Of a stretch of DNA of 64,000 bases, positions 1-12,020 are shown piece by piece. The notes below the pieces were generated by a model that searched no databases, was not told where the DNA came from, and worked only from the letters and a program-made list of their open reading frames with translations. The stretch is from Glaesserella parasuis (GTDB lineage Bacteria; Pseudomonadota; Gammaproteobacteria; Enterobacterales; Pasteurellaceae): the NCBI RefSeq assembly GCF_002015085.1, contig NZ_MUXW01000005.1, positions 62,001 through 126,000 of the forward strand. Reading direction: 5' to 3'. Within the stretch, counting starts at the first letter, position 1. Every line of letters starts with the position of its first letter. The position numbers were made by a program, and so were the translations under genes.

Positions 1-875
1 TTATTATTCCTTCTTATAATCGAAAAAATGAAATTCCTGCATTATTAACAAGTTTGGAATATCAAACGGAATATAATTTTGAAGTGATTATTGTCGATGA
101 TCACTCTGTTGAGCCAGTAGAAATTAAACATCTCTACCCATTTCCTGTCAATGTGATTAGGAATGAACAGAATTTAGGAGCAGCAGAAAGTCGTAATGTA
201 GGAGCAAGATTTGCTGAAAACGAGTGGCTACTCTTTTTAGATGATGATGATCGTTTTGCTCATCCAAAATGTGAAATACTGGCAAAAACAATTAATGAAA
301 ACCCGACGATTAATTTTATTTATCACCCTGCTGAATGTGTGATGGTAAATGAAGGGTTTAGTTATATCACTCGCCCCTATGAAAATGAACAAGCGGTCAC
401 TTTAGAGAATATTTTACTGGCAAATAAAGTAGGTGGAATGCCGATGATTGCGATTAAAAAATCATTTTTCTTTGCAGTCAATGGATTATCAACGGATTTA
501 AAATCTCTAGAAGACTATGATTTTATTTTGAAAGTCATTTCGCATAACGAATTTAAACCAAAACATGTTTCTCAAGCCTTAACAACCTGTACTTTCCATA
601 CTAAACGAGCAAGTGTATCGACAAATACACAAAATACTGAATTAGCGATTGAAACTATTAAACAAAAATATGTAAAAACAGATATTCAACAAAAAAACTT
701 TGCTTTTAATGCATTATATATGCTTTCTTACCCACATATAATGAATTTATCTCGTAAAGCGGCTTGTTATTATTGGCAGATGTTCTTACAAAGTAAAAAT
801 ATTAAACATTTGGTGATTGCTACCCTCACATTTATTTCACCAAAACTTGCAATCAATATGAAAAGGTTTATCTAA
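1..875 (+). CDS. family 2 glycosyltransferase (5' end outside window)
   Basis: The open frame runs in from the left edge: reading from base 3 gives IIPSYNRKNEIPALLTSL, the usual N-terminal strand of a GT-A glycosyltransferase. The gene is therefore incomplete here, and the TTG at 54 is not its start. The nucleotide-sugar site is visible as EVIIVDDHS followed by the DXD-type run LFLDDDDRF. No membrane helix is evident. It probably transfers a sugar from a nucleotide donor to a lipopolysaccharide or capsule precursor at the cytoplasmic face; donor and acceptor cannot be told from sequence. Its stop overlaps the start of the next glycosyltransferase by one base, so the two are translationally coupled. 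Confidence 0.85.
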   Translation, partial: IIPSYNRKNEIPALLTSLEYQTEYNFEVIIVDDHSVEPVEIKHLYPFPVNVIRNEQNLGAAESRNVGARFAENEWLLFLDDDDRFAHPKCEILAKTINENPTINFIYHPAECVMVNEGFSYITRPYENEQAVTLENILLANKVGGMPMIAIKKSFFFAVNGLSTDLKSLEDYDFILKVISHNEFKPKHVSQALTTCTFHTKRASVSTNTQNTELAIETIKQKYVKTDIQQKNFAFNALYMLSYPHIMNLSRKAACYYWQMFLQSKNIKHLVIATLTFISPKLAINMKRFI

Positions 876-1675
876 TGAAGTTTTCCGTATTAATGTCCTT
901 ATATTTTAAGGAAAAATCAAAATATTTAACCGAATGTTTTGAAAGTTTAAAAAATCAAACGGTTCAAGCGGACGAAATTGTTGTTGTATTTGACGGAGCC
1001 ATTACCCCTGAATTAGAACAAGTTATGCAAAATTTTGCGGAGATCTTACCGCTTAATATCGTTAGACTTGAGCAAAATCAAGGGTTAGGAAAAGCACTCA
1101 ATCACGGCTTAACCCACTGCAGAAATGAATGGGTATTCCGTATGGATACGGACGATATTTGTATTCCAGAACGTTTTGAAAAACAGATTGCGTTTATTGA
1201 ACAAAATCCCGATACCATTATTTTTGGCGGACAAATTGCTGAATTTGGCTCAGATATTAATGATATTGTCAGCTATCGTCGTGTGCCAACAGAAACCAAA
1301 GCCATTGTAGAGTTTACACAGAAACGTTGCCCATTTAATCATATGACGGTCGCCTACCAAAAAAATGCTGTGCTTGAATGTGGTGGCTATCAAGACTTAC
1401 AAGAAGATTATTATCTCTGGATTAAATTGGTCGCATTAGGCAAAAAAGTAGCGAATTTGCCTGAGGTTTTGGTTTATGCTCGTATTGGAAATGGTATGGT
1501 TGGTCGCCGTCGTGGTATCGCTCAGGCTAAGGCAGAATGGCGCTTGTTTAAATTAAAACACCAAGTGGGTATGCAGAATATCGTTTCAGGTTTTATCACT
1601 TTTACTATGCGAGTGGTACCGAGATTATTGCCAACAGTCTTACTTACTCTGTTTTATAAATTACTTCGTAAATAA
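875..1675 (+). CDS. family 2 glycosyltransferase
   Basis: A 266-residue GT-A protein. It begins MKFSVLMSLYFKEKS, has the ADEIVVVFDGA strand and the metal-binding FRMDTDDIC (DXD) motif near residue 90, then a QEDYYLWIKL segment typical of small polysaccharide GT2 enzymes. The C-terminus is basic and hydrophobic, suggesting membrane association. The ATG shares one base with the upstream stop, so both genes form one transcription unit that ends at the hairpin at 1713-1759. A role in LPS or capsule oligosaccharide assembly is inferred from the family; the exact sugar linkage is unknown. Confidence 0.87.
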   Translation: MKFSVLMSLYFKEKSKYLTECFESLKNQTVQADEIVVVFDGAITPELEQVMQNFAEILPLNIVRLEQNQGLGKALNHGLTHCRNEWVFRMDTDDICIPERFEKQIAFIEQNPDTIIFGGQIAEFGSDINDIVSYRRVPTETKAIVEFTQKRCPFNHMTVAYQKNAVLECGGYQDLQEDYYLWIKLVALGKKVANLPEVLVYARIGNGMVGRRRGIAQAKAEWRLFKLKHQVGMQNIVSGFITFTMRVVPRLLPTVLLTLFYKLLRK

Positions 1676-1712
1676 AAGGTGTAATATGTTGTCTATACAA
1701 GATTTTCAAATA

Positions 1713-1759
1713 AAAATAGTTGCTAATATTTAGAGAAAATAAACATTAGCAACTATTTT
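1713..1759. terminator. bidirectional terminator between the GT genes and ccmF
   Basis: A perfect 15-bp inverted repeat (1713-1727 and 1745-1759, arms AAAATAGTTGCTAAT and its complement) encloses a 17-base loop. The A-rich and T-rich ends serve both strands. It lies between two convergent genes and fits a shared Rho-independent terminator. Confidence 0.7.
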
Positions 1760-1802
1760 GTCTACCATGCCGATTATTCCTTATGAAGAGCGATAAACAT
1801 AG

Positions 1803-3743
1803 TTAATTATTCTGTTTTAAGCGATAACGTCTATCCATCATACAAAGTATGCCACCTATCGTCATAAACAATCCACCGAACCAAATCCAACGGATAAACG
1901 GTTTGTAGTATAAACGTACGCCCCAAGAGCCATCTTCTAAACGTTCACCTAAGGCTGCATAGAGATCTCGACTAAATCCCCAGTCAATCGCAGCTTCAGT
2001 CATACCCATTTTACTGACATTGTAAAAGCGTTTTTCTGCGTGTAGTGTGGCTTCATATTTACCATTTCGATGAATTTCAATATCCGCTGTGCCACCAATA
2101 TAGTTTGCCCCATTTGAGTCACGAATACCCTTGAAGGTAAAGTTGTAATCTAAAATTTCAACTTTGTCGCCTACATTCATTCGTACATCTTTTTCGATAC
2201 TGTAATTTTGGCTAAAGGCAATACCAAACACAGTCATTGCAACCCCTAAATGAGCCAACACCATTCCCCAATGGGAACGAGAAAGTTTCAAAATGCCTTG
2301 CAAGAAACTATGACGATGCGTTGCTCGTTGATGTAGTTCATATAAACTCAATGCCACGATAATGACGGACATCATTGTCCCTAATACCACGCTGACAGTA
2401 ATTTTGCTGGCAAAAAGATAAGGTAATCCAAAGCCAAGCAATATCATTACGGCTAATGAAATGAGAACTGGCTTACGGATAGCAGAAACCTGATCTCGAC
2501 GCCATTTTACAAGCGGTCCAATCCCCAATAAAAATGCAAAAGGCACCATTAAGATCATAAACATTTGATCGAAGAAAGGCGCCCCGATAGAAATTGTCCC
2601 TAAACCAATTTGTTTATGAATTAACGGTAAAATCGTGCCTAAAAAGACCACCGATAAGAACGCCATTAATAGCACATTATTGAGTAATAACATTGACTCT
2701 CGTGAGTAACGTTCGGAATTGTCTAAGCTCTTGATTTTACTGCCTTGATAAGCGTAAAGCAGTAGCGAACCGCCAATAACCACCACGAGATAAGCCAAAA
2801 TATATAAGCCTCGAGTTGGATCAGAAGCAAAAGCGTGAACCGATACCAAAATCCCTGAACGCACTAAGAATGTGCCGAGTAAGCAGAGTGAAAAAGCAAG
2901 AATAGCTAGCAAGACCGTCCACGCTTTGAAAGTACTACGTTTTTCCGTAACCGCTAAAGAGTGAATTAATGCAGTACCTGCAATCCACGGCATTAACGAG
3001 GCATTTTCCACAGGATCCCAGAACCACCAACCGCCCCAGCCAAGCTCGTAGTATGCCCACCAAGAGCCGAGTACGATACCTAATGTTAAAAATACCCACG
3101 CTGCCATAGTCCAAGGACGTGACCATCTCGCCCAAGCAGTGTCAAGACGACCTGTCATCAACGACGCAATAGCAAAAGCAAAGGCAACAGAAAAGCCCAC
3201 ATAGCCCATATACAGTAACGGAGGGTGGAAGATTAAGCCAACATCTTGCAACATCGGATTAAGCTCTCGACCATCAACAGGAAAATCAGGGAAAGTTCGG
3301 TTAAACGGGTTAGAAGTAAACAGAATAAAGACTAAAAAGCCAATGCTAACCAAGCCCATTACCCCCAATACACGAGCGATGGCTTCTTCAGGCATTTGTC
3401 GGCTGAATGTCGCAACGGCAACGCTCCAAAGGGAAAGTAGCCAAATCCAAAGCAACAAAGATCCTTCGTGAGAACCCCAAACAGCGGAAAGGCGATACTC
3501 TAACGGTAACGTACTGTTTGAGTTATTCACCACATACTGCACAGTGAAATCATTGACCGCAAACAGATAAAAAAGCGAGCCAAACGAGATTGATAATGCT
3601 AAAAAAACCGCCCACGTCATCGGACGAGCCAATGCCATCAGACTAGCATTTTGTTTATAAGCACCAACAAGCGGTAAGATCGCCAATAAAATTGCCAATG
3701 CGAGAGCAAGAGCAAGGGTATAGTTACCTAATTCAGCAATCAT
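1803..3743 (-). CDS. ccmF: cytochrome c-type biogenesis protein CcmF (heme lyase subunit)
   Basis: A 646-residue polytopic membrane protein, close to the usual CcmF length of about 650. It carries the tryptophan-rich WWD heme-handling motif ([16 protein letters not shown]) and conserved histidines such as [11 protein letters not shown]. CcmF takes heme from holo-CcmE and attaches it to CXXCH motifs of apocytochromes c in the periplasm, working with CcmH. The start overlaps the ccmE stop by four bases (ATGA), showing coupling. No ccmG or ccmH follows: the gene ends next to a terminator and convergent glycosyltransferases, so the ccm set is split in this genome. Confidence 0.96.
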   Translation of the reverse strand: MIAELGNYTLALALALAILLAILPLVGAYKQNASLMALARPMTWAVFLALSISFGSLFYLFAVNDFTVQYVVNNSNSTLPLEYRLSAVWGSHEGSLLLWIWLLSLWSVAVATFSRQMPEEAIARVLGVMGLVSIGFLVFILFTSNPFNRTFPDFPVDGRELNPMLQDVGLIFHPPLLYMGYVGFSVAFAFAIASLMTGRLDTAWARWSRPWTMAAWVFLTLGIVLGSWWAYYELGWGGWWFWDPVENASLMPWIAGTALIHSLAVTEKRSTFKAWTVLLAILAFSLCLLGTFLVRSGILVSVHAFASDPTRGLYILAYLVVVIGGSLLLYAYQGSKIKSLDNSERYSRESMLLLNNVLLMAFLSVVFLGTILPLIHKQIGLGTISIGAPFFDQMFMILMVPFAFLLGIGPLVKWRRDQVSAIRKPVLISLAVMILLGFGLPYLFASKITVSVVLGTMMSVIIVALSLYELHQRATHRHSFLQGILKLSRSHWGMVLAHLGVAMTVFGIAFSQNYSIEKDVRMNVGDKVEILDYNFTFKGIRDSNGANYIGGTADIEIHRNGKYEATLHAEKRFYNVSKMGMTEAAIDWGFSRDLYAALGERLEDGSWGVRLYYKPFIRWIWFGGLFMTIGGILCMMDRRYRLKQNN

Positions 3744-4273
3744 TTATTTTCTCCAAACGGCTGAGAGATCTGCGTTGCATCACGTTCTGATTTTCCTTTG
3801 AGATCTGCTTCTGAAATCCCCATCGGCTGATGTTGCTTTTTCATCTGATCGCCTAATTCAGGTGGCATATAGTTTTCATCGTGTTTAGCTAACACTTCGG
3901 TTGCTTTCAGTTTTGTCGGCTCAACTAAAGTACCTTGTGCCACAATCCCTTGCCCTTCACGGAATAAGTCAGGTAAAATCCCTTCATATTCCACCTGAAT
4001 TGCAGGCCCAATATCATTGAGATCAAAGGTCACTTTAAGGGTCTTGTCATCACGTTTTACCGACCCATCAACCACCATACCCCCTACACGAATACGTTGC
4101 CCAACTTCAGGCTTGGTTTCTGGATCATTATTTTTACCATAGATAATCTCTGATGGCGTATAGAATAAGTCAATGTTTTGGCTTAACGCATATAAGGTTA
4201 AACCAACAGCAACGGCAAGCCCACTTAACACTGCCATCACCACTTTCAGTCTAGATTTGCGTCTTGGGTTCAT
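3740..4273 (-). CDS. ccmE: heme chaperone CcmE
   Basis: Predicted 177-residue periplasmic heme chaperone with one N-terminal membrane anchor (about residues 11-31) after the basic start [10 protein letters not shown]. The covalent heme-binding histidine is visible in [14 protein letters not shown] (about residue 131), with the conserved tyrosine after it. The ATG at 4273 is preferred to an upstream TTG at 4297 because it gives the usual CcmE N-terminus and has a GAGG ribosome site five bases upstream. It precedes ccmF with a four-base overlap. ccmA-D are not upstream; that side is a gap of about 500 bp. Confidence 0.94.
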   Translation of the reverse strand: MNPRRKSRLKVVMAVLSGLAVAVGLTLYALSQNIDLFYTPSEIIYGKNNDPETKPEVGQRIRVGGMVVDGSVKRDDKTLKVTFDLNDIGPAIQVEYEGILPDLFREGQGIVAQGTLVEPTKLKATEVLAKHDENYMPPELGDQMKKQHQPMGISEADLKGKSERDATQISQPFGENK

Positions 4274-4420
4274 AAAAACCTCGTTGTAATCACTCAAAAA
4301 ACAAATAGAAAAATTAAAGTGCTATCCTAACAAAAAATCTGATAAGAATCGTTAAATATTCGATTATTTTATTCTTTAGTATATAAAAATCATGTCTACC
4401 CTAAGACAGGAAATGGTCAA

Positions 4421-4441
4421 ACATTCTCTAATTGAGAATGT
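4421..4441. promoter_or_regulatory. perfect 8-bp inverted repeat, possible operator
   Basis: The sequence ACATTCTC, five bases, then GAGAATGT is a perfect dyad located about 150 bp upstream of ccmE. It does not match the Fur, CRP or FNR consensus. An operator for an unknown regulator is possible but unproven. Confidence 0.25.
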
Positions 4442-4753
4442 ATTTGATTAGGTACGGTTGATCCTAAAGTCCAAGAAATAAATGATATAGAGCTTAGTAT
4501 AACTTAATTTACTACACAAAAATCCCACAAGTTGGGTCGTTTGGAGCCATTCTAACAGATAATTTTGGGCAACATATAGTTTATTACTTAGAGAGATAGG
4601 AGTGTTTATAAGCAAGGCAGAACTCATTACATCTCAATATGAAAGGTTTCCAAGAAATTATACTGCCTCTTTCGATGTTACTTGTGTACTTTAGGGGATG
4701 CCAAACATAGAGAGAAGCAAGGACTGCTCGTTTTTGAACATAAATATAGGTAG

Positions 4754-4791
4754 AAATAACCGCACCTTATTGTTATAAGTTGCGGTTATTT
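4754..4791 (-). terminator. terminator downstream of pntB
   Basis: Arms AAATAACCGCA (4754-4764) and TGCGGTTATTT (4781-4791) pair perfectly. An inner CTTAT/ATAAG pair makes one long hairpin with a TGTT loop. It sits just past the pntB stop and probably ends the pntAB transcript; the plus-strand T run would also let it work in the other direction. Confidence 0.7.
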
Positions 4792-4799
4792 TTTGCTAC

Positions 4800-6173
4800 T
4801 TATAAGGCTTTTAAAATATCGTCCACACGTTCTTTCGCATCACCAAATAACATTTGAGTGTTTTCTTTGAAGAACAGTGGGTTTTGTACGCCTGCATAGC
4901 CCACTGCCATTGAGCGTTTGAACACGATAACGTTTTGGGCTTTCCAAACTTCAAGTACTGGCATACCTGCAATCGGGCTATTTGGATCGTCCATTGCCGC
5001 TGGGTTTACTGTGTCGTTTGCACCGATAACCAAGACTACGTCAGTATCTGAGAAATCATCATTGATTTCGTCCATTTCTAATACGACATCGTAAGGCACT
5101 TTCGCTTCAGCAAGTAATACGTTCATATGGCCTGGTAAACGTCCTGCAACCGGGTGAATACCAAAGCGAACATTGACGCCACGATCACGTAGTTTCTGTG
5201 TGATTTCAGCAACAGGATATTGTGCTTGTGCCACCGCCATACCGTATCCTGGGGTGATGATCACAGAGCTTGCATTTTTAAGTAATTCTGCCACTTCTTC
5301 TGCGGTGGTTTCACGGTGTTCGCCTTGTTCTTCATCTGAGCTGACTTGAACATCGTTACCAAAGCCGCCTGCGATAACGCTGATGAACGAGCGGTTCATT
5401 GCTTTACACATAATGTAAGAAAGGATCGCACCTGAAGAACCGACTAATGCCCCTGTGACGATTAGCAAGTCATTGCTTAACATAAAGCCTGCTGCTGCGG
5501 CTGCCCAACCTGAATAAGAGTTAAGCATAGAAACAACCACTGGCATATCCGCACCGCCGATAGAAGCCACTAAGTGCCAACCGAAAGCTAAAGCGATTGC
5601 AGTCATCACTAATACAGGGAAAATGTTCTCAGGATTATTTAAGAAGGCAACCATTAATAGTGCAGAAACCACAAGTGCCGCAAGGTTTAATTTGTGGCGG
5701 TGTGGCAACATTAATGCTTTTGAATTGATAATGCCTCGTAATTTACCGAAAGCAACCACTGAACCTGTGAAAGTGACCGCACCGATGAAGATACCAAGGA
5801 ATACCTCAACATTGTGGATATTTTGTAGCACTGGATCTGTTTCGTGTGCAAGACCGTAGCTGTTAAAGCCGACTAATACCGCCGCTAAACCTACGAAGCT
5901 GTGAAGAATTGCCACAAGCTCAGGCATTTCGGTCATTTCCACTTTTAATGCTTGACGAATACCGATAGCACCACCGATTGCCATTGCGATTAAAATCCAA
6001 ATGGTTCCTTGTGATTGTGGCCCAAAAATAGTTGCGATAAGGGCAATGGTCATACCCACAATGCCGTACCAACAACCTGCTTTTGCCGTTTCGTGTTTAG
6101 AAAGCCCTGCAAGGCTCATAATAAAGAGAACGGCTGCGACAATATATGCCGCTTGTACTAAACCTAAAGACAT
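4800..6173 (-). CDS. pntB: NAD(P) transhydrogenase subunit beta
   Basis: A 457-residue protein. The N-terminal half has about nine membrane helices, and the C-terminal NADP(H)-binding domain III contains [16 protein letters not shown] and [15 protein letters not shown]. Length agrees with E. coli PntB (about 460). With PntA it couples proton entry across the inner membrane to hydride transfer from NADH to NADP+, supplying NADPH. The start has GGAGA upstream, 11 bases after the pntA stop, so the two are one operon that ends at the hairpin at 4754-4791. Confidence 0.97.
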   Translation of the reverse strand: MSLGLVQAAYIVAAVLFIMSLAGLSKHETAKAGCWYGIVGMTIALIATIFGPQSQGTIWILIAMAIGGAIGIRQALKVEMTEMPELVAILHSFVGLAAVLVGFNSYGLAHETDPVLQNIHNVEVFLGIFIGAVTFTGSVVAFGKLRGIINSKALMLPHRHKLNLAALVVSALLMVAFLNNPENIFPVLVMTAIALAFGWHLVASIGGADMPVVVSMLNSYSGWAAAAAGFMLSNDLLIVTGALVGSSGAILSYIMCKAMNRSFISVIAGGFGNDVQVSSDEEQGEHRETTAEEVAELLKNASSVIITPGYGMAVAQAQYPVAEITQKLRDRGVNVRFGIHPVAGRLPGHMNVLLAEAKVPYDVVLEMDEINDDFSDTDVVLVIGANDTVNPAAMDDPNSPIAGMPVLEVWKAQNVIVFKRSMAVGYAGVQNPLFFKENTQMLFGDAKERVDDILKAL

Positions 6174-6184
6174 ACTCTTTCTCC

Positions 6185-7717
6185 TTAACCTTTTCTAAAC
6201 ATTGCTAGCATTCTTTGGGTAACTTTGAAGCCACCGAAGATGTTGATACTCGCCACTAAAATCGCAATAAAGGCAAGTACGCTGATAAAGAAGCTGCCTT
6301 GAGAGATTTGTAGTAACGCACCGACAATGATAATACCTGAAATCGCATTGGTTACTGCCATTAATGGCGTATGTAATGCGTGGCTGATGTTCCAAACTAC
6401 ATAGTAACCCACTACGCAAGAGAGAACGAAGACGGTGAAGTGAGATAAGAATGCTGCAGGTGCAACAGAAGCTAACCACAAGAATGCGATCACCGCTAAG
6501 GCTAACAAGCCATATTTAATGCGTGGATCTGCCGGTTTTTCTTCTTTTTTCTCCGCAGGTTTTGCTGCCGATTTTTGTTGTGGCTGTGCAGATACTTGAA
6601 TTGGTGGTGCTGGCCAAGTGACTTCGCCATCACGGATTACGGTAACGCCACGCAATACTACATCTTCAAAGTCGATATTGATGTTGCCATCTTTCTCTTT
6701 GCAGAGTAATTTCAAGAGATTGACTAAGTTGGTGCCGTAAAGTTGAGATGATTGAGTTGGTAAACGACCTGGTAAATCAGTATAACCGATAATTTTTACT
6801 TGGTTTTCTGTGGTAACCACTTTACCTGCTTGGGTTAATTCGCAGTTACCGCCCGTTGCAGCCGCTAAATCCACAATCACCGAACCTGGTTTCATTGTGG
6901 CAACCATCTCTTTGGTAATTAAGCGTGGGGCTGGTTTGCCTGGGATAAGTGCGGTGGTAATAATAATATCCACTTCTTTTGCTTGTTCAGCATAGAGTGC
7001 TAATGCACGGCGGTTAAATTCTTCCGACATCACTTTTGCATAGCCATCACCGCTGCCACCTTCCTCTTTAAAATCAATTTCAAGGAAACTTGCACCCATT
7101 GATTGTACTTGTTCTTTTACTTCAGGACGAGAGTCGAACGCACGCACGATGGCACCAAGGCTGTTTGCTGCACCAATTGCGGCTAAACCTGCAACGCCTG
7201 CACCGATCACAAGTACTTTCGCAGGTGGCACTTTACCTGCGGCGGTAATTTGACCTGTAAAGAAGCTACCAAATTCGTGAGCGGCTTCAACAACGGCACG
7301 ATAACCAGCAATGTTCGCCATAGAACTTAAAGCATCTAGGGCTTGCGCACGAGAAATACGCGGCACAGCGTCCATAGCTAACACATTGATTTTCTTTGCA
7401 GAAAGTTTTTGCATTAATTCAGGATTTTGAGCAGGCCAAATAAAGCTCACAAGCGTTGCCCCTTCCTTGATTAATGCAATTTCGGCATCGGTTGGTGCAT
7501 TGACTTTAAAAATAATGTCTGCATTCCAAACGGCTTGTGCGTTGCCGATAGTCGCACCTGCTTGAGCGAAAGCATCGTCTTCAAAACTTGCTTTAAAGCC
7601 AGCATTTTCTTCAATGATGACTTCAAAACCAAGTTTCTTAATCTGTTCTACGGTTTTTGGCGTTGCTGCCACACGAGTTTCACCGTCTAACAGCTCTCTT
7701 GGTACACCAATAAGCAT
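6185..7717 (-). CDS. pntA: NAD(P) transhydrogenase subunit alpha
   Basis: A 510-residue protein, the same length as the E. coli enzyme. Residues 1-370 form the alanine-dehydrogenase-like NAD(H) domain ([20 protein letters not shown] at the start, then [18 protein letters not shown] as the Rossmann loop and RVDQ-loop-type residues after it). A lysine/proline-rich linker ([18 protein letters not shown]) leads to four C-terminal membrane helices. It is the first gene of pntAB. AGGAG lies nine bases before the ATG. It is divergent from mreB across a 276-bp promoter region. Confidence 0.97.
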   Translation of the reverse strand: MLIGVPRELLDGETRVAATPKTVEQIKKLGFEVIIEENAGFKASFEDDAFAQAGATIGNAQAVWNADIIFKVNAPTDAEIALIKEGATLVSFIWPAQNPELMQKLSAKKINVLAMDAVPRISRAQALDALSSMANIAGYRAVVEAAHEFGSFFTGQITAAGKVPPAKVLVIGAGVAGLAAIGAANSLGAIVRAFDSRPEVKEQVQSMGASFLEIDFKEEGGSGDGYAKVMSEEFNRRALALYAEQAKEVDIIITTALIPGKPAPRLITKEMVATMKPGSVIVDLAAATGGNCELTQAGKVVTTENQVKIIGYTDLPGRLPTQSSQLYGTNLVNLLKLLCKEKDGNINIDFEDVVLRGVTVIRDGEVTWPAPPIQVSAQPQQKSAAKPAEKKEEKPADPRIKYGLLALAVIAFLWLASVAPAAFLSHFTVFVLSCVVGYYVVWNISHALHTPLMAVTNAISGIIIVGALLQISQGSFFISVLAFIAILVASINIFGGFKVTQRMLAMFRKG

Positions 7718-7894
7718 AAAGACTCCTGTAGGTTGGTTAAAATAATAATGAATTAAAACGTTGCAAATGTACCATTTATTTAACTTTTTGGGGGATTTTT
7801 TTCACGTTTATTTTGAAGAAATCTTAAAATCATTTAACCGATTTTTTACAAGCGGAGGATTTCGTAATAAAACTTGCAAAAGATAAATTATTCG

Positions 7895-7924
7895 TTGGAG
7901 TTATTAGGACTTTTTTGCTATATT
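7895..7924 (+). promoter_or_regulatory. putative mreB promoter
   Basis: TTGGAG (7895-7900) and an extended -10, TGC followed by TATATT (7919-7924), are separated by 18 bases. The mreB ATG lies 70 bases downstream. Sequence match only. Confidence 0.45.
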
Positions 7925-7981
7925 TATGCCCAATTTTTTGCCCTAAGTCTATGGGCTTATTTCGCTTTTAACTAAATTTAA

Positions 7982-9046
<1,065 letters not shown>

Positions 9047-9069
9047 TTCAACCTTGAGTTATTAGCATA

Positions 9070-9103
9070 AAAATGGACAATATCAACGGCTATTGTCCAT
9101 TTT
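9070..9103 (+). terminator. hairpin (attenuator or terminator) between mreB and mreC
   Basis: Perfect 13-bp arms, AAAATGGACAATA (9070-9082) and TATTGTCCATTTT (9091-9103), enclose an eight-base loop. The position inside the mre cluster suggests partial termination after mreB. Confidence 0.7.
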
Positions 9104-9137
9104 GCATTTAACAAGATCCATTAAATATAACTGAAAT

Positions 9138-10187
9138 ATGAAACCAATTTTTGCGAAAGCACCACCTATAGGCGTAAGACTATTCTTTGCAATTGCGATC
9201 TCTATCAGCCTGATTTTACTTGATGGTAGAAGCAGTGCAATGATCCAAATGCGTAATGTCCTCGAAACAGCGGTCAGCGGCTTGTATTATTTTGCAAATA
9301 CCCCTCGCACCGTATTAGACGGTGTAAGTAACAACTTTATCGACAGTCAAAAACTGCAAGTTGAAAACCGAGTATTAAAAGAACAACTGCGTGAAAAGAA
9401 CGCAGACTTATTGCTACTCGATCAACTCAAAGTGGAAAACCAACGTTTACGTTTACTACTTAGTTCCCCTTTACGCCAAGATGAATATAAAAAAGTAGCT
9501 GAAGTGCTGACCGCAGAAATGGACGCTTACCGCCAACAAGTAGTAATAAATCAGGGACAAAGTGACGGTGCTTTTGTTGGTCAGCCCGTAATTGATGAAC
9601 GAGGCGTTGTGGGGCAAGTGATTTCTGTCGGGAAAAACAGTAGTCGAGTATTACTTTTAACCGATGTCACTCACGCCATTCCCGTACAAATTTTGCGTAA
9701 CGATGTTCGAGCAATAGCCAATGGCAACGGACACAGCAATGAATTGATTTTGGATAACTTACCAAGAACCGTGGATATTGGCAAAGGTGATGTGCTTGTC
9801 ACCTCTGGCTTAGGCGGACGTTTCCCTGAAGGCTATCCCGTTGCCGTAATTGAAACCGTACAAAATGATGGTTCAAACCATTTTGCCAGAGCAACGGCTA
9901 GACCGCTCGCCTCACTTGATCGCCTGCGTTATTTATTACTGTTATGGCCAACAAGCGAAGAAATCCGCAATGCATCAAGCCTTTCACCGCAAGATGTGCG
10001 TGATGCTGTGGAAGAAAGACGTAAAAGTCTAAACCCATTAGACCGCTTGAAAAATAGTAAAAAAGAACAAGTAAGTAGTGATGAACAAAAAGAAGAAACT
10101 GTCGAACCTGAAGAAACTGTAAATCCAGCAACACAGCCAGAAGTCGATAACGGTATTAATCACAGCACAGAGCAAGGGGCAGAATAA
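9138..10187 (+). CDS. mreC: rod shape-determining protein MreC
   Basis: A 349-residue bitopic protein. A short cytoplasmic tail precedes a membrane helix at about residues 13-31, then a coiled coil at about 70-115 (LKEQLREKNADLLLLDQLK) and the periplasmic beta-barrel domain (GVVGQVISVGKNSSRVLLLT). The C-terminal 60 residues are acidic and low in complexity (KEETVEPEETVNPAT), a lineage-specific tail. MreC links MreB to PBP2/RodA in wall elongation. Its stop shares one base with the mreD ATG, so they are coupled. Confidence 0.96.
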   Translation: MKPIFAKAPPIGVRLFFAIAISISLILLDGRSSAMIQMRNVLETAVSGLYYFANTPRTVLDGVSNNFIDSQKLQVENRVLKEQLREKNADLLLLDQLKVENQRLRLLLSSPLRQDEYKKVAEVLTAEMDAYRQQVVINQGQSDGAFVGQPVIDERGVVGQVISVGKNSSRVLLLTDVTHAIPVQILRNDVRAIANGNGHSNELILDNLPRTVDIGKGDVLVTSGLGGRFPEGYPVAVIETVQNDGSNHFARATARPLASLDRLRYLLLLWPTSEEIRNASSLSPQDVRDAVEERRKSLNPLDRLKNSKKEQVSSDEQKEETVEPEETVNPATQPEVDNGINHSTEQGAE

Positions 10188-10675
10188 TGCGTGAAAATAT
10201 GATCTTCCAAATGTTAGTGCTGACCTTCATTTTCGTCATCGCTTTTGTCCTAGAGATTATGCCTTGGCCTGTGGATTTACAAGGATTACGCCCAACTTGG
10301 GTTGTATTAGTGCTTATCTACTGGGTATTAGCTCTGCCTGATAAAGTTAGTGTCGGCACCGCTTTTTTAGCAGGAATTGTTTGGGATCTGATCTTAGGCT
10401 CAATTTTAGGCATTCACGCGTTAGTATTGTCAATTGCGATCTATTTTGTTGCCAAATATCATCTTATCTTGCGTAATCTCTCGTTATGGTTACAGAGCTT
10501 ACTTGTGATGGCATATATCACACTTATTCGTTTCTTTATCTTCTTTATCGAACTAGTGCTACATAGTGCAGAATTTAACACCCAAGAAATCATCGGGGCG
10601 ATCATAAGCGGCATCTTATGGCCGTGGATTTTCTTACTGATGCGACACATACGCCGAGGACTACATTTACGCTAA
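10187..10675 (+). CDS. mreD: rod shape-determining membrane protein MreD
   Basis: A 162-residue hydrophobic protein with about five membrane segments. Family features are the FVLEIMPWP and [14 protein letters not shown] segments early on and the helix [17 protein letters not shown]. MreD completes the MreBCD elongasome in the inner membrane. It overlaps mreC by one base upstream and rarA by one base downstream (TAATG). Confidence 0.94.
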   Translation: MRENMIFQMLVLTFIFVIAFVLEIMPWPVDLQGLRPTWVVLVLIYWVLALPDKVSVGTAFLAGIVWDLILGSILGIHALVLSIAIYFVAKYHLILRNLSLWLQSLLVMAYITLIRFFIFFIELVLHSAEFNTQEIIGAIISGILWPWIFLLMRHIRRGLHLR

Positions 10676-12018
10676 TGAACAGCTTATCTTTCGATTTTTC
10701 TGCAGATTTTCGTCCCCTTTCCGCTCGAATGCGACCACGCACTTTAGCTGAATATGTCGGACAATCACACCTGATCGGCGAAGGTAAGCCCCTACGCCGA
10801 GCGATTGAAGCTGGGCATAGCCACTCAATGATTTTCTGGGGTCCCCCAGGAACAGGCAAAACCACCCTTGCAGAAATTATCGCAAACGAACTTGATGCCG
10901 AAGTTGAACGCCTATCCGCCGTCACCAGCGGTATCAAAGAGATCCGAGATGCCATCGAAAAAGCCAAACTCAACCGACAATCCGGCAGACGTACTTTACT
11001 CTTTGTTGATGAAGTTCATCGTTTTAACAAAAGCCAACAAGATGCCTTTTTACCCCACATTGAAGACGGCACCATTATTTTTATCGGTGCAACCACTGAA
11101 AATCCGTCCTTTGAACTGAATAACGCCTTGCTGTCACGGGCAAGAATTTACATTCTCAAGCCACTACAAGCGGTCGATATTCTAAAAATTTTGCAAAATG
11201 CCATTGCAGACAAAGAGCGTGGACTAGGTAATGAAAAACTCATTATTCAAGATGATGTGCTTCAACTGCTGGCGGATTATGTCAATGGTGACGGGCGTTT
11301 TTCTCTCAACTGCCTTGAATTAATGTGCGATATGGCAGAGCAATTACCACAAGGAAAATTACTGGATAAAGCCTTGCTCACCGAAGTATTAGGCGAACGC
11401 CAAGCCCGTTTCGACAAAGGTGGCGACCGCTATTACGACCTGATTTCTGCGTTACACAAATCCATTCGAGGATCTTCTCCTGACGGTGCATTGTACTGGT
11501 ATGCTCGTATTTTAACCGCTGGAGGCGATCCACTGTATGTTGCTCGCCGACTACTTGCGATAGCCTCAGAAGATATAGGCAATGCCGACCCAAGGGCAAT
11601 GCAAGTCGCCCTTGCAGCGTGGGATTGTTATACCAGAGTAGGGGCTTACGAAGGCGAACGGGCTATCGCTCAAGCGGTGATTTACCTTGCCGTTGCCCCA
11701 AAAAGTAATGCCGTTTACACCGCATTCAAACAAGCCAAACGCCTAGCTCAAGAAGGCAAGGATTACGACGTTCCCGAACATCTGCGTAACGCACCGACTA
11801 ACTTAATGAAATCCTTAGGTTACGGCGAAGAATACCGCTACGCCCACGACGAACCTAACGCCTACGCCGCAGGGGAAAACTACTTCCCCCCTGAACTGAA
11901 AGACACCCAATTCTACTTCCCAACCGAACGTGGAATGGAAAAGCAGATCAAAGAAAAAATGGCGTGGTTGAAAGGATTAGATTTGCAGAGTGAGGTGCAG
12001 AGGTATAACAAACAATAA
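10675..12018 (+). CDS. rarA: replication-associated recombination protein A (AAA+ ATPase)
   Basis: Called from the ATG at 10675, giving 447 residues, the same as E. coli RarA. The frame is open from 10618, but that start would run 58 bp into mreD. Walker A is [12 protein letters not shown] (about residue 60) and Walker B is [12 protein letters not shown]; the sensor-1 region is [14 protein letters not shown]. The C-terminus has the conserved clamp-loader-like tetramerisation region. RarA (MgsA) acts at stalled replication forks. The mreD stop and this start form TAATG, so it is in the mre transcription unit; the neighbour on the 3' side is convergent two bases away. Confidence 0.96.
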   Translation: MNSLSFDFSADFRPLSARMRPRTLAEYVGQSHLIGEGKPLRRAIEAGHSHSMIFWGPPGTGKTTLAEIIANELDAEVERLSAVTSGIKEIRDAIEKAKLNRQSGRRTLLFVDEVHRFNKSQQDAFLPHIEDGTIIFIGATTENPSFELNNALLSRARIYILKPLQAVDILKILQNAIADKERGLGNEKLIIQDDVLQLLADYVNGDGRFSLNCLELMCDMAEQLPQGKLLDKALLTEVLGERQARFDKGGDRYYDLISALHKSIRGSSPDGALYWYARILTAGGDPLYVARRLLAIASEDIGNADPRAMQVALAAWDCYTRVGAYEGERAIAQAVIYLAVAPKSNAVYTAFKQAKRLAQEGKDYDVPEHLRNAPTNLMKSLGYGEEYRYAHDEPNAYAAGENYFPPELKDTQFYFPTERGMEKQIKEKMAWLKGLDLQSEVQRYNKQ

Positions 12019-12020
12019 GT

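Larger units (their letters stand above)
4274..4799. other. intergenic gap without a recognised gene
   Basis: About 520 bp between the ccmE start and the pntB stop. No frame is long enough or similar enough to a known family to call a gene. It holds the ccmE leader on the minus strand, a perfect 8-bp dyad at 4421-4441, and the long hairpin at 4754-4791. The rest looks like eroded sequence. Confidence 0.5.

Noticed and set aside
4603..4698. Small ORF starting GTG with GGAG upstream
   Set aside because: Only about 31 codons, no known relative, and located in eroded DNA.
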